64,000 nt of DNA from Mytilinidion resinicola. Taxonomy: Eukaryota > Ascomycota > Dothideomycetes > Mytilinidiales > Mytilinidiaceae. Below the pieces are notes generated by a model. That model ran no database searches. It saw only the letters and a list, made by a program, of their open reading frames with translations, and was not told the DNA's origin. The translations under genes and the position numbers were made by a program. Positions 34,454 to 45,242 of this stretch are shown piece after piece. The stretch is taken from NCBI RefSeq assembly GCF_010093595.1, contig NW_022985476.1, positions 1-64,000 of the forward strand, written 5' to 3'. How positions within the stretch are numbered: the first letter of the stretch is position 1; each line of letters begins with the position of its first letter.

Positions 34454-34960
34454 TTGGAAATTTTGGGCCCTGTATTCGACCAGGTCGTCGACCCCAGCCT
34501 AGTGTTCCACTGCGCTTCCGATGCGGCGTCTTCTGGCAGCGGCAGTGCGGAGGGACTTCATGTCACCGAAGCGGAGGAGATGCTCAACACGCGCGCGGGC
34601 TGGAAGGCGCTCGCCAACACGGCCGACTTTGCGGAGATTGCGCGGGTGGATGCGGACGAGATGGCGAGGCTTGCATTTGAGGCGTTCGTCAACAGAATCG
34701 TTCATTATGCTGGCGCTTATTGGGTTGTGTTGGAGGGAAGAGTGGACGCGCTTGTGTTTGCAGTGGCATTGGTGAGGCTAGTAGCCGCCTGAGGGCTGCT
34801 GTTGTTGAGAAAGTGAAATGTTTGGGGTTTGAGATTGATAGGGAGAAGAATGAGAGAGGAAGCGGTGATTTGCTCTCTATTTGCCAATAACTGCCCGAGG
34901 ATATTGGTGTGCGAGACGGATGAAGATGCAGAGATGGCGATAAGGGTGCTGGACCTTCAG
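34454..34960 (+). pseudogene. Acetate kinase relic (C-terminal part)
   Basis: The ORF from 34,454 reads VDPSLVFHCASDAASSG, then VTEAEEMLNTRAGWKAL, then LAFEAFVNRIVHYAGAYW and GRVDALVFA (to about 34,762). In acetate kinases this is followed by GGIGE. Here the frame shifts by one base and continues in the next frame as SGIGEASSRLRAAVVEKV and CLGFEIDREKN, ending at a TAA. A later piece ILVCETDEDAEMA (about 34,900-34,938) is in yet another frame. The ATP-binding and N-terminal half is missing. The functional enzyme would make acetyl phosphate from acetate and ATP; this copy cannot. Confidence 0.8.
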
Positions 34961-34974
34961 GTCAAAGGTGAACA

Positions 34975-35234
34975 CCACTTCAATCGCAATTGTGTCATGA
35001 GCTAAAGCTCCAAAAGAGTCACAATTACATGAGTTTGAGTCGCCTTGTAAACCAGATTTTTATCTTTGTGGCGGCTAAAGTCTACCAGCATTTTGATTAC
35101 CAGCAACTACGAAGAGCAAAGCTTGCTTGATTGACCACCAGGGCCAGTTCGACAAAAGAAGCAGGTTTGTGACGGTAATCTCATAGCTCCAAGTCTGCAA
35201 GACAAGGGGGAATAGTGAAGAATAATTGTACTCT
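34975..35234. other. Short intergenic stretch
   Basis: No gene or repeat seen. It serves as the 3' flank of the small tudor-like gene on the minus strand. Confidence 0.5.
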
Positions 35235-35563
35235 CTATTCCGCGCTCATATTTTCGAGGGTCTCCGGATTGTGAGCAACAGCCTTGCCCTTCTGATCGGT
35301 AAAAAGCACCTAATTCAACATCAATTCTGACACCGCTGGAGGTGATACTTGTATTCGAACCTTTGGCGGATTCTTGACTCCCTCGGCTGCTGCCTCATCC
35401 GCCGTAGTCACAATTTTTTCGACCTTTTATGGAAATTCAGAAACCACATCTACTGAAGGAAAGGGAGACTCACATCGCCTTCATGTCGGCCGCCGCGAAT
35501 CTTGGTGTAGACATGGTCGCCTTCATTGATCGACTTGCCTTCCTTCGATTGAATGTCGCTCAT
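35235..35563 (-). CDS. Small hypervirulence-associated-type TUDOR domain protein
   Basis: Three exons on the minus strand, 35,563-35,474, 35,423-35,361 and 35,309-35,235. The introns are GTGAGT..AAAAG and GTTCGA..TTAG, all in phase 0, giving 75 residues. The protein begins MSDIQSKEGKSINEGDHVYT and continues with a KIRGGRHEGDVEKIVTTADE-type segment, VKNPPKVLFTDQKGKAVAHN and ETLENMSAE. This is the layout of the small fungal/bacterial DUF2945 'hypervirulence-associated TUDOR' family: a basic GDxVxxK..GGxxEG start and a xHNPxTL end. Its molecular role is not established. It is the only gene in the 28-39 kb relic zone that looks intact across all its exons. The second intron with donor GTTCGA is unusual and should be checked. 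Confidence 0.82.
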
Positions 35564-35838
35564 CGTGATGTGTTTCCTTTCGTTCGAGATCTGATTCTTT
35601 ATCAATTTCGAAATTTCATGTTGTTGGGGTGATGTTTTATTGATATGGGGACGTGACGTTGCGAGGTCGTCATGATGATGTAGACGAGTCTCGACTACCA
35701 GAGCCACACGACCTCAACTTCGCACCAATAAAACTTCAAATCATTATTTCCTAAAACTTCATTTCTGTTTCTCCATCAAAACATTCACCGCCTCAATGCA
35801 GTCAACTATTTTAGAAAAAAAAATCTAGTTTCGACGTC

Positions 35839-36290
35839 ATGACAGATGCAAAAGGAGGCGAGGGAGCGAGTTCAAGACGGTCCAGAAGCCGCAATCTTAG
35901 GATTCACAATGGCAGGTATTTTCATTTAATAGGCAGCTCAATCATTATTTTTCAGAGATCCGAAACCGACTAGCGAGCCGACAGCCTTCGAAAAGCCCAT
36001 GGCTTTGTCGAATACGAACCAGCAGGCAAATTGAAGGAAAAGAAGGCATCATCACGGGCGGAGAAAATGCGTTATGTCCCTGATTTGATCCATCTCAACC
36101 TGACAATGTGTCAGTTCTGGCATTGGAAGATTCGTCGCCGTTTTACTGGCTCGCGGAGGTGCAGACATCACAATTATGTATCTACCCAACGAAGACGAAG
36201 ATGCAAGAGACGAAGAAGCTTGTAAAGAAGGAGGGCAGGGCTTTTATTCTGTTTCCTGGCGATTCGATGAACAACAAACTTGCCCTCTTT
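35839..36290 (+). pseudogene. Short-chain dehydrogenase/reductase relic (N-terminal part)
   Basis: Plus strand. ATG at 35,839, a probable intron (GTATTTTC..TTTCAG, about 35,915-35,955), then pieces in different frames. VEYEPAGKLK (about 36,013-36,040) is followed by an ITGGE Rossmann start (about 36,051-36,066), GRFVAVLLARGGADITIMYL (about 36,127-36,186), PNEDEDA, and QETKKLVKKEGRAFILFPGD (about 36,203-36,262). This is the NAD(P)-binding half of a fungal SDR with the TGG..GIGR loop destroyed. It stops at about 36,290, where the minus-strand ligase relic begins. The catalytic Tyr-x3-Lys region is absent. Confidence 0.75.
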
Positions 36291-36293
36291 TAG

Positions 36294-37980
36294 CGACGAT
36301 GTAGGCGCGGGGGACTTCCGTCGCGCTCTCCTCTTCATAGATGCCAATGACAGCGACGTCCTCGACGTCGTCGTTGCCGAGGAGGATACCTTCGAGCTCG
36401 GCGGGGGAACCTGGAAGCCCTTGTACTTAATGAGTTCCTTCACGCGGTCCGTGATGTAGATTGGCATCTTTATCCTGGTGCCCGACGTCGCCGGTCTTAA
36501 GTAGCCGTCGCGTGTGAACGCGTTTGTGGTGCTGGCGGGGTTGTTGAGGTAGCCTTGGAAGACGTTTGGGCCTTTAATGCAGAGCTCGCCGGTTTCGCCA
36601 AAGGGGACTTCGATTTCGAAGTCATGGATGTATTTTGCGGTTTGGTTTGGGAGAAGGCGGCCCACAGAGCCGATGTGGACATGCCAGTCTTCCCAGTGCT
36701 GCATATGGGTAGTTGGGCTGGTTTCACTGAGGCTGTAGCCCTGCTTGATAGGGATACCGAGGCGTTTGTAGAGAGCGTCTGTGAGGCCTTTTTTTAAGGG
36801 GGGGCGGCCGGATTTTAGTATGCGCAGGCTGGAGAGGTCGTATTTATCTATGATAGGAGATTTGCCGAGCATAAGGATGACAGGAGGAACAGCGTATGTG
36901 TAGGTGATTTTGCGGGTCTGCACGTTTTGGCAGAAGCGGTCCAACTCGAATTTCGTCATGACGACGAGCTCGAGGCAAGAGACTGTGTTGGATGAGACAA
37001 GTTAGGCCCTGGTTTCATTAGTTTGAGATTTGCGAGGTTTTAGGTCGTGATTGTTGAGGCAGAGTGCGACTTCAATCGAGGGGGTCTTACGTAGATGTGA
37101 AAGAATGGGATAAAGGCCAGGATTTTATCCCCGCCGTTGTTAAATCCGCCTTTCCAACTCAAGTCCTTTCCCTCGCCAACTTGATTCATCATGGTGTTCG
37201 CGACGATATTTTCGTGGGAGAGCATGACACCTTTGGGGAGTCTACGGAGAAGTCGTCAGCGATAGATCAGGCACAGTACAGACTTATTAACGAATTAGCA
37301 ATCCATTTGTATTTCGCCCGGCAGATGATATCGCGAAATTCCAAAATAGAAGCATGCGGGGTTGGAAGCAACTTACCCTGTGGTACCGGAGCTGTACACC
37401 AAAAAAGCCAAATCCTTCTTCGGGTCGATTTTGGATTCTCGGTACCGGGTCATACCCCTGAAATGCTTGAACTTCTGGGTTTCATCGCGCTTATCACCCA
37501 TCAAGATGACCCGGTTGTCCGCGATGCCCGCCTTCCTGGCTGCGGCACGTGTCTTCTCCAGGAACGATTTCTGGGTAACGACAGGTTTCGCCTTGAAATC
37601 GTGAAGCTGGAACGCGAGTTAGTCTATCGTGTACCCCGGATTTACAGGCGTGAGGATGCCACCAGCCCAGTGCATGCCCTATGTTACGGCTGGGGTGTCA
37701 ATGCAGTTAGGAGTATACAACGCGAGGACATCGCCCTTTTCCAGCGCCATTGGCTTCATTAAGCTTGAGTTGCTCCGCTCGGCTATGTAATGCGAGACCC
37801 CGAAGCCAGAATCTGTATACCCCTGCGCGAGGCGGGTGAAGATGATCTCTTCCAGCCGCGCGATCCGGCAGGTGTAGACGTGGAGGATGACGTACTGGTC
37901 CATGTGAAAGCGGTCCGTGAAGAAAGTTGTGTAGATGGCGTTGACGAGGTTCATGAGGAAGTTGGAGTTGCGGTGAGTGC
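36294..37980 (-). pseudogene. 4-coumarate-CoA-ligase-like (AMP-binding) relic
   Basis: Minus strand, several exons with readable splice sites. LALYTPNCIDTPAVT and GMHWAGGILTPVNPGYTID (about 37,725-37,625) are separated by a TAG where Trp is expected. YSSGTTG at an exon end (about 37,393-37,375) joins LPKGVMLSHENIVANT after an intron, completing the AMP-binding P-loop. IPFFHIY (about 37,105-37,085) is followed by another intron and GLTCLIQHSL. A frameshift precedes LVVMTKFELDRFC, then IKQGYSLSETSPTTHMQ (about 36,745-36,695), TGELCIKGPNVFQGYL, DGYL with another frameshift, and ITDRVKELIKYKGFQVPP (about 36,470-36,415). The C-terminal catalytic Lys segment is missing. Adenylation enzyme of acyl/aryl-CoA synthesis, now inactive. 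Confidence 0.83.
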
Positions 37981-38282
37981 GGTGTGATTTTAGTCAGCCA
38001 TCAGCGTCTTCGGGGTAGCCGATCTCTCGCAGCGGATGGTCTTCACACGACTCATTTTTGATATGGAGATCTAGCTTGTTGCAGAATAACTTGACTTCCT
38101 TTGCCCGGATTGAAACGCGTCTGGCCTGGAAGTTCTCCATGTACTGTCGGCGGCCATGGTTGCTCCACGACCGGTCCCATTCAATGCTCGGGAAGGCTGT
38201 GTCGATTTGATACGCGATTGAATGGAAGTTGTAAGAGTTTTGGCTGCAGTACCTCTGGAGACGAATTGAACTCTATTGAAAA

Positions 38283-39030
38283 CTACTTGAGCTCGTCTGC
38301 ATTGGGGCCCCGACCGTTTCGATATACCAGCGTGTTCATGTAGAATAGATGCAGGATTGGGATTGCCGATTGGCCATTGGTCCAGAGGTTGTCGAGAATG
38401 AGCTTGATGGTTGCATTTTGACGATACTGTCGGGCCAGGTCACCTTTTATGATGCTGTGCAAGAGGCGTGTATCCATGGTCATTAGGGTAGTGCAGTCTC
38501 CTTGATAGCCGTCTCCGAGTTTGGTTGATGGCATACCCTTGGAACACGCCTGGGAGATTTCGTGGCTAAATACCGCATTAACGAAATCAACGTATGAAGT
38601 CAGGTATTTTGCGAAGGGGCTATGAGGCAAGTCGACCGCGGTTACAGAGTTGAGGAATGGCGCGGAATCGACGACGGCTTTGGCTTGTGGGCGGGTGACG
38701 TCTGCTGGATGGAATTCCGACTCCCATTCGACGTCGGGGAGCCTGTACGAATGAGAGGAGAAGCATGTCTCGCTGTCCGAGTCGCCCAAATCCTCTATGA
38801 GCTGCTGCGCATACCCGTCGTCCTAGTATTCGAATAAGGAGCGTTACATTTTGGTAGCCAGCGCAGTGATTTCGACAAGGCCATCGCGCTCATCTAATCA
38901 GTCCCCTGCGTCCTGTGTCTCGTCGTCTTCTTGCTCTTCGTCCGACTGCTCTTAATGGTGGGTCTCGTCGTCGTACTCTTCGTCTTCTAAATCAACGACA
39001 AACTTGCGGCGGCTGGAAAATGGTGCCATG
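38283..39030 (-). pseudogene. Unrecognised gene, probably broken
   Basis: A 168-codon open frame (38,789-38,283) continues upstream in the same style to a plausible ATG at 39,030 (MAPFSSRRKFVVDLEDEEYD). At least three in-frame stops lie in an acidic Asp/Glu-rich N-terminal stretch. I do not recognise the family. The C-terminal half is mixed alpha-helical-looking with no obvious motif. Either an unrecognised intron pattern or decay explains the stops. Confidence 0.35.
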
Positions 39031-39039
39031 ATGACGATG

Positions 39040-39440
39040 CTGGAATAGTACGGGTCTTGATGGTTTAATAAGACTGGAGTGGATTTGAGCCTTGATGTTT
39101 TAATAAGGTTGAGATCGCTCAGCTTAGATGCTTGATGACGACTGGAGTTTCAATTAGGTTCTGCTTGATCGGGCTTCGATGCCTTGATGGATGCTGGGAC
39201 CGCTCGACGTTGATGTTTGGTAGCGGCTGGGATGAACCCAAACTTTGATGCTTTAGTGAAGCTGGAGCTGACCCGGGCCTCGATGTCTAACGGAGCCTGG
39301 GATCGCTCGACGTTAATGCTTTAATGAAGGCGAGGGATCGCTCACCCTGATGCGTAGATGAAGGCGGGGGCTAGTCTAGGCCTAGGTGCTTAATAGCTCG
39401 TGGGAGCGCTCGGCCTTAATGCGTGGATGAAGGCCTGTTA
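39040..39440. repeat. Degenerate minisatellite, ~50 bp unit
   Basis: Imperfect tandem copies built from TTGATGCTTTAATGAAG, a CTGGGA/CTGGAG step and GATCGCTCG(A/G)CGTT, repeated about seven to eight times. Examples begin near 39,090, 39,120, 39,170, 39,210, 39,250, 39,310, 39,345 and 39,405. It lies immediately upstream of the hydrolase gene at 39,572. Confidence 0.65.
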
Positions 39441-39571
39441 GAGATAGAATAGCACGAATCCCCGCTCTTTAAGATCCCCGATTTCACGAGCCGACAAGAC
39501 TATCCAACTTCCAACTACCCAACCAACTACCCACATCAACATACTATCCGACACATTTTCAAACTCTATGA

Positions 39572-40420
39572 ATGACAATGTCTACTGGTGCGAATACAGA
39601 TAGCACGCCATCAGCAAATACGAGCCTTCCCTTTGACTCGATCAACCCAACCGGCAAACCAACCATCCTCCTCATACACGGTTCCTTCTCCACCGGCCAT
39701 GACTGGGATCCAGTGATCTTTCACCTCCGGAAAACCACCACCTATCACATCCTAGCCCCTGACCTCCCCGCTCACGGTCGCGCCTCAGCCCTCCCCTTCA
39801 CCGTTGCGTCCGCATCCAGCCATCTCGCCACCCTCATCACCAACGAAGCACATGACGGTAAAGCCCACATCGTCGGCCTCAGCATGGGCGCCTACGTTGC
39901 CGCACATCTAGCCTCTCACTATCCCGATTGCTGTCCAACCGTCTTCGCGACCGGCTTCAACATCCGAGATCCATCACCCTCATTCCTCGCCCCAATCGCA
40001 CCGTCGGTGTTCTGGGGCATGCAGTCCGCGACTGACCTCCTCCCACGCTCGGTCGTCGAATGGGCAATCGACGCCGATTTGCCCGTCTCCCAAAAGGGAG
40101 TCGTCACGAAAGCGTTGTGTGCGGAGATTTTGAAGATGCTGGAGCCGGCGAGCGTGAAGGAGAATGTGGGCGTGGTGAGGGCGAGGATGCTGGTGGTTGC
40201 GGCGATGAAGAGTGGGATTGTGCCAAGTGGGGATCGGGTGGAGGATGCGAGGGGGGTTGTGGAGTTGGCTAGAGAGGGAGCGGGGACTGGAGAGATTAGG
40301 GTGGTGAAGCATGCGGGGATGAGGCATGCGTGGAATAGGCAGGACCCGGACCTCTTCGCGAGGGCGGTGGTGGCCTGGGTGGAGAGAGCGGAGGTGGTCG
40401 AGGGGTTTGAGGATGTTTGA
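39572..40420 (+). CDS. Alpha/beta hydrolase
   Basis: Intronless, 282 residues. Landmarks of the alpha/beta hydrolase fold: oxyanion strand TILLIHGSFSTGHDW (31-45), APDLPAHGRAS (62-72), nucleophile elbow VGLSMGAY with Ser104 in G-x-S-x-G, and near the C-terminus VKHAGMRHAWNRQDPDLF supplying the probable catalytic His. No signal peptide, so probably cytosolic. Substrate unknown; the size and the short cap fit the soluble esterase/hydrolase group common near secondary-metabolism genes. It is the first clearly intact mid-sized gene inward from the telomere. A second ATG (MSTG) two codons in is an alternative start. Confidence 0.88.
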   Translation: MTMSTGANTDSTPSANTSLPFDSINPTGKPTILLIHGSFSTGHDWDPVIFHLRKTTTYHILAPDLPAHGRASALPFTVASASSHLATLITNEAHDGKAHIVGLSMGAYVAAHLASHYPDCCPTVFATGFNIRDPSPSFLAPIAPSVFWGMQSATDLLPRSVVEWAIDADLPVSQKGVVTKALCAEILKMLEPASVKENVGVVRARMLVVAAMKSGIVPSGDRVEDARGVVELAREGAGTGEIRVVKHAGMRHAWNRQDPDLFARAVVAWVERAEVVEGFEDV

Positions 40421-41275
40421 GAGCGTCAGACGTGTGAATGTCGGGGCGTTCTGTCTACCGTCAGACGCAGTGGAGCACTCAGCCGTCGCCGAGTGGCCAG
40501 AGAAGACTGGTTTGCAATGGAGGTCCCGTCTGACTGCTTTTGGTGATCTATGTCTCTATTTGCTTTCCATACAGCGACACTATGTATCTCGTTTGTAGCC
40601 TCCTCTTTCACAAATCGTCGGGTTCGGATTGCGATAAAATTATGCACACGGATGGGTATATCTGTTTTGAAGTACAAAAGCCTCACCACTAACTGAATTC
40701 ATTATTCTTTCTAATGTGTGGTACGAGTACTGGGGGTAGTCTTGGGTCAAGCGGCTTGTGCTTTTCATCGTCACTATCTGTATTTAGCCTGTAAATTACC
40801 TGAAATATATATCTTAAGCCTACAGACGGAATCCTAACGCCCTGATTAGTGGAATGATGTTTTCTACGAGCTGGAGCTTACTATTTGGGGGGGAGAGCCT
40901 ATGTGTAGAGAACTAGGGGGCTACACGCATAGGCACGAGAGTCTACGAGCAAGGCCACCTAATACGATTCGGTAACGTGGAATGTTACATAGCTATCTGC
41001 TTATCTGCTGAATTCCGGTGAGAAAGTGAATATGCACCTGGCCGCGCCCTTTCTATGTCCAGCTTATACTGTGAGAAAGCTGCTAAAGCGAAGCGGAGCG
41101 ACATTCACATATGATTTGTTAGAAAATTACAGATCACAAAGCCACATGAGCGGAGATGACAGTATCAGTAGTCATTTCTCACGGGTTATCCATTTCCTGC
41201 AGAATGCAATGCATACAGAAATGCGATAACAAACGACGACAAAAGAAGAGATATAACGCCTAACAACCCATGACT
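40421..41275. other. Intergenic between convergent genes
   Basis: 3' flanks of the hydrolase (plus) and the CorA-like gene (minus). Only short unconvincing frames; no repeat noticed. Confidence 0.6.
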
Positions 41276-43371
41276 CTATGCATTTGGCGGTGAATTTGAA
41301 GTCAATTTGGCACGAGGCAAGGGCGATGTCTTGCTTCCGAACGCAAAGTCCTTATTGTTGTGTTGCCCCGGTGGGGCCAACCAACTCTCAGCTCTTTTCA
41401 AGTTGCCCAAATCCTCCTGCTTTGGCTTTGAGCGTCTCGCTCGAGTTCCCCGCGCCTTCTGGTTTTCAATCCCCCGGAGTTGTGCCTTCCATTTACGAAA
41501 TCCGTACCATAACATTATGGCGACTGCAGAGACGGGACCAGCCACGGCAAAGTATAGCCATAGCCGCTTTGGATGCGATAGATCTGGCTGACTCCTTTCT
41601 ATGTCGAAAAAGTGCATTCCAAAGAAGCCCTGATGGAGTAAGTGAGAAGCCTTTCATAGACAATACAACAATTTGTCAGGTTTATTTACCGTGAGAAAAG
41701 AGGCGGGGAGAAAGATAAGTGTCAAAAGGGCGACTAGGTTCGTCAAATCCCGGCCGTCATTCTGCGATTCTTTCAGAATTTCCTTTTGTGTAGCGTTGTC
41801 ATCGGCAGCGAAGAGATTGAAAGCCTGATGAATGTTACAATCAAGTTCAGATACAAGCAAAGGGGCACTATGTCGTGCCACACGTACCAATTTGATCTCG
41901 TTATTCAGCCGCTGATCAAAAGCAGATGCCCTTGCTTGCAGATTCTGGAGGAACAGTTCATAGAACTCGAGGTCGCCTTGTATCTGGTGATAATGCCCGA
42001 CCGATTTTCCACTTTTGCAACGTACACTATGGGCATTTCGCATAGTTCTCAATGTTCGCGCACCTACCCCAAGGGTCTCGGTCAAGTGGATGATGTGACG
42101 AGCCAGCTCATGCATCTTGACGTACCGTATATACATATCGGCACGATTGTAGTTCTCTAGTCCAGAGAAGTCATCACGCGCCTTGATAGAATAAGTTTAG
42201 AGTTCAAATCCATATACAAATCATACTCGACAAATCTTACCCTTTCAATGTCTCGCACTGGTTTCTGAAAATCCCACAGTGCCCAGTCATAATACGTAAA
42301 GAGCGTTGACAATAGGGGCTCGAAAATTCCATAAGGGCAGGCCTGGCATAGAGGTGTGCTACACTTCTCAATCGCATCCTTGAGCATACGTTTCATGGTT
42401 GGTGACTGGTCAAAGCAAAAGACGACTTGCTTTGATCCGCTCTTTGGCGCCTCTGTCCTTTTTGTTACCGGCTCTTTCGGTAAGAACCAAAAAGTAAAAA
42501 AAGCAATAAACTGCCATTGGTATCCATAACCCTCCGCAGTATTCTTCGCAGCAGGTGCCTTTGCGCGGATATTAGTTATTCCGGTTTTTTTGTTTGGTTT
42601 TGTGCTTACTGTGGTTTTTGGACCGTTGTGACTCTCCGTATTGGACTGTTCCCTCGGATCCCCTATCGTGGTGTCTTTGTCGGCATCCGAAAGCAGAAGC
42701 TCTTTGACCAGGAATCGGGAATACGACACTGCTTCTATCAGAATTACTCATCTTGGAAGATATAACAAAAGCTATTTACCGAAGCTCTCTTCGTAGTTTT
42801 CGCCTAGCGGATCTTCATGGCTGCCGAAGAAACCGTTCGCATTCCATCCTGTATGCGTCCAAAAAAATCTGGGGACATGGAACTCCGTCGACATTTTCTC
42901 TGTCATGCTGGGGTATTTTACGAGCTTCTTGATAGTAGGTAAGAAGCTAGTATCTGGTCAACTCTTCATTCCGTTAGACACTGCGGCGAACCTACTATAT
43001 CTCAATATCGGAGCGCTCATCGCGCTACACAATCGAATCAGTATCTTAACAGTGTGATGGAATAGCCTCAGCCTACCTTCTTCGACAAAGCAGTGTCTAG
43101 GTTCACCTTGCCATTGTTCCATTTGTTCTCACTAAAAGTTCAGTTAGCGAAGCTAAAAAGCAGAGCTTGAGTTGGGAGTCAACCTCGATTTCCAGATCAC
43201 GGAATCACATTCCAACCCTTCAAAATTCACTGTACGAATAACATTGGGATCCTCCAATGGAGAAAGGGGAGAAGTACTTTCGGGTGGGTTCTCCTTCGGT
43301 GAGAGCGCCGAGGCAGGGGCTATGTTTTTCGGAGCTTGCTTCGATCCTTGAGCAGTTTGAGGTCCAGCCAT
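41276..43371 (-). CDS. CorA-like Mg2+-transporter-type membrane protein
   Basis: A multi-exon gene on the minus strand. Well-resolved 3' exons are 41,276-41,629, 41,690-41,824, 41,888-42,181 and 42,241 to about 42,740, with 59-63 bp GT..AG introns. Upstream exons (from a likely ATG at 43,371, MAGPQTAQGSKQAP) are less certain; a piece VPRFFWTHTGWNANGFFGS lies at about 42,880-42,815. The C-terminus has the two-helix CorA signature: LLTLIFLPASFLT joined across an intron to GFFGMHFF, then LWLYFAVAGPVSAVAIMLWY. The helical stretch before it (GLENYNRADMYIRYVKMHEL) is typical of the fungal CorA-like proteins with long cytosolic N-termini. The usual GMN loop reads GMH here. Transport function is not assured in this fungal subgroup. 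Confidence 0.8.
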
Positions 43372-44107
43372 GTTGCCAAGAAATGTTCTTGTTGAGAAAC
43401 AGGTAATATGGTAAGGGTTTCGAAGCCTTACAGGCGAGAGATCAGTTGTTGAGGATTCAGCCTTGTGTAGGGTAGAGGGTGGAACAGGCTCCTCTCTAAG
43501 GCTAAGGGGCTTCCTCTAGCTTAAGTATCAGCAATCGCAATGCCCACTGAGATCATCTTGCGCCATTGCTTCGGTGCGGTCGCCAAGGACCGTCATTGTC
43601 CATAGTTCATTGGCGATCAGTATCCACGGCACTGCAGCTACGCGCTGGAAGGCGGGCTGCATGAAAGCTGAAGACAGGGTTTAGCAAGGCTGGCCCCCAT
43701 ACACTGTGGGTACGATGCATAGGAAAAGGGCCAAAAGTCTACGTCCTACAACGCCACAATATCGTGGGTGCGCGTGCTTACAGCCTTAGGGTTGTCTTAC
43801 AGTTATGGGCGGAGATTCCTTGTTTACTGACCCGTCAAAGGGAAATTCTCAAGATTTTAGGTTTTGGCTGAGAAAAAGCAGGGTTGAAAGAAATCATTAT
43901 ATTCTGTATCTAGGTGCCTAGCTGGAGTGCGATGGCTGCTGAGGAATCCCTTAATTTCTGCAACTGACAGATGTACTCTAGCATAAGGCTGAAACTACCA
44001 CGATATCACAGCAGCGGGCAGCCGTAAAAGTTGACAGAGGTGTTGACAGAAAATATAACTCAGCCTGCAGCTGAGAGGGTCGGCGAAATAAGCGGCCGAG
44101 TTGAGGT
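43372..44107. other. Intergenic, nothing recognised
   Basis: Upstream region of the CorA-like gene. No convincing ORF on either strand. Confidence 0.5.
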
Positions 44108-44827
44108 ATTTGTCGGGTGCAAAACAGCGCGCAATCCTTGGCATGAGGTCCCCGTGTTAATTTTATGATGTTCACAAAACTCGCTTATATGAGCACGTGA
44201 CGAAGGGGCCTTTCGAATGGGCCTGCCCTGAGATTTTCCGTGTCTTCTAGATCGTTCCCATCCACCAGCAGTCCGTGGGGGAATCCAGGATCCCTATTCG
44301 CCCAACCCTTGTTCCTCGAGGTCCTGTGGCTTGTCCTTGCGTTATCAGTCTGATCTGCTTACTTGTCTCCGTGAGTGCCTCAGCGCTCAGGTGGTTCGTG
44401 TTAGGGTTTGTAACAGCGCCCTTATCCTGCGGTCGCCCGGAACTCTCGGATGCTGGCTGATCCGGACTGACCCGGTCCATGCCGCACTGGCGGGGCCTAT
44501 AACCGACGTTGCCAAGGCAGCCTCGCTTGTGGGGCTTCGCCTTGGAGGCTACCGTAACACGGACGGAGCTGCGCGTTAAGTGCGCAGGAATACGCGAATT
44601 AGGGGCTTTGGTGGCAGCTTTAGGGGGCACTATAACACTATAAAGCGTTAGTATATGGCCTCTACAACAGTGCGAATAGCCTTACTAATTGTTCAGTTAG
44701 GCGGCGTTAAGATGCGTTAAAAATATCAAGTTCTCTATGTAGGATCCCAACCGGTTGTCAAACAAATTTAGGTGTGGTGCGCAGAGACCTCACGCCAAGG
44801 ATTGCGCGCTGTTTTGCACCCGACAAA
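44108..44827. repeat. Long inverted repeat bounding a 634 bp segment
   Basis: Arms of 43 bp, 44,108-44,150 and 44,785-44,827, are reverse complements with a single mismatch (core GGGTGCAAAACAGCGCGCAA). They enclose a 634 bp segment that includes a 127-codon minus-strand ORF (44,630-44,247, MPPKAATKAPNSRIPAHLTR start) of unknown identity, Lys/Arg/Pro-rich. No clear target duplication was found outside the arms. It might be a non-autonomous DNA element or a fragment of one. Confidence 0.7.
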
Positions 44828-45242
44828 TCGTGCATGGCAACATCAGGACTCTTTCTCATCGCCACCAACCTCAACCTTGCCTCACTTGATACGCTAGTAT
44901 TCCTATATTGATGCGACGCTACGCTGTGGTCCCTTTTTGAAAATTACTGGCGGTGAACTGGCGGACCTTCACGTACCTACGTGCGGTGGTGCTGGTGCCT
45001 CAAATCGGCTGCTTACTTCTTCGAAGTAGAGCCTCCTCAGAATCGACGAATTTCCCACGACCTTACATCCCATCCAAAACCCATACCGCAACTTCCTACC
45101 ACTAGAGGATCCTGAATCTGGTTCACAGTCCCTTCCCGCGGATACAACCGTACTTTGTGGGCCCAAAGTAATCCATCAAGCCACCCACCAAAAGTATCTT
45201 GCCACCCACTATAGCGGCAACGTCTGGTAAAGCTGGGAAAAT

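Noticed and set aside
37064..37762. 232-codon plus-strand ORF
   Set aside because: The minus strand there encodes AMP-binding motifs and splice sites of the ligase relic, so the open frame is antisense chance.
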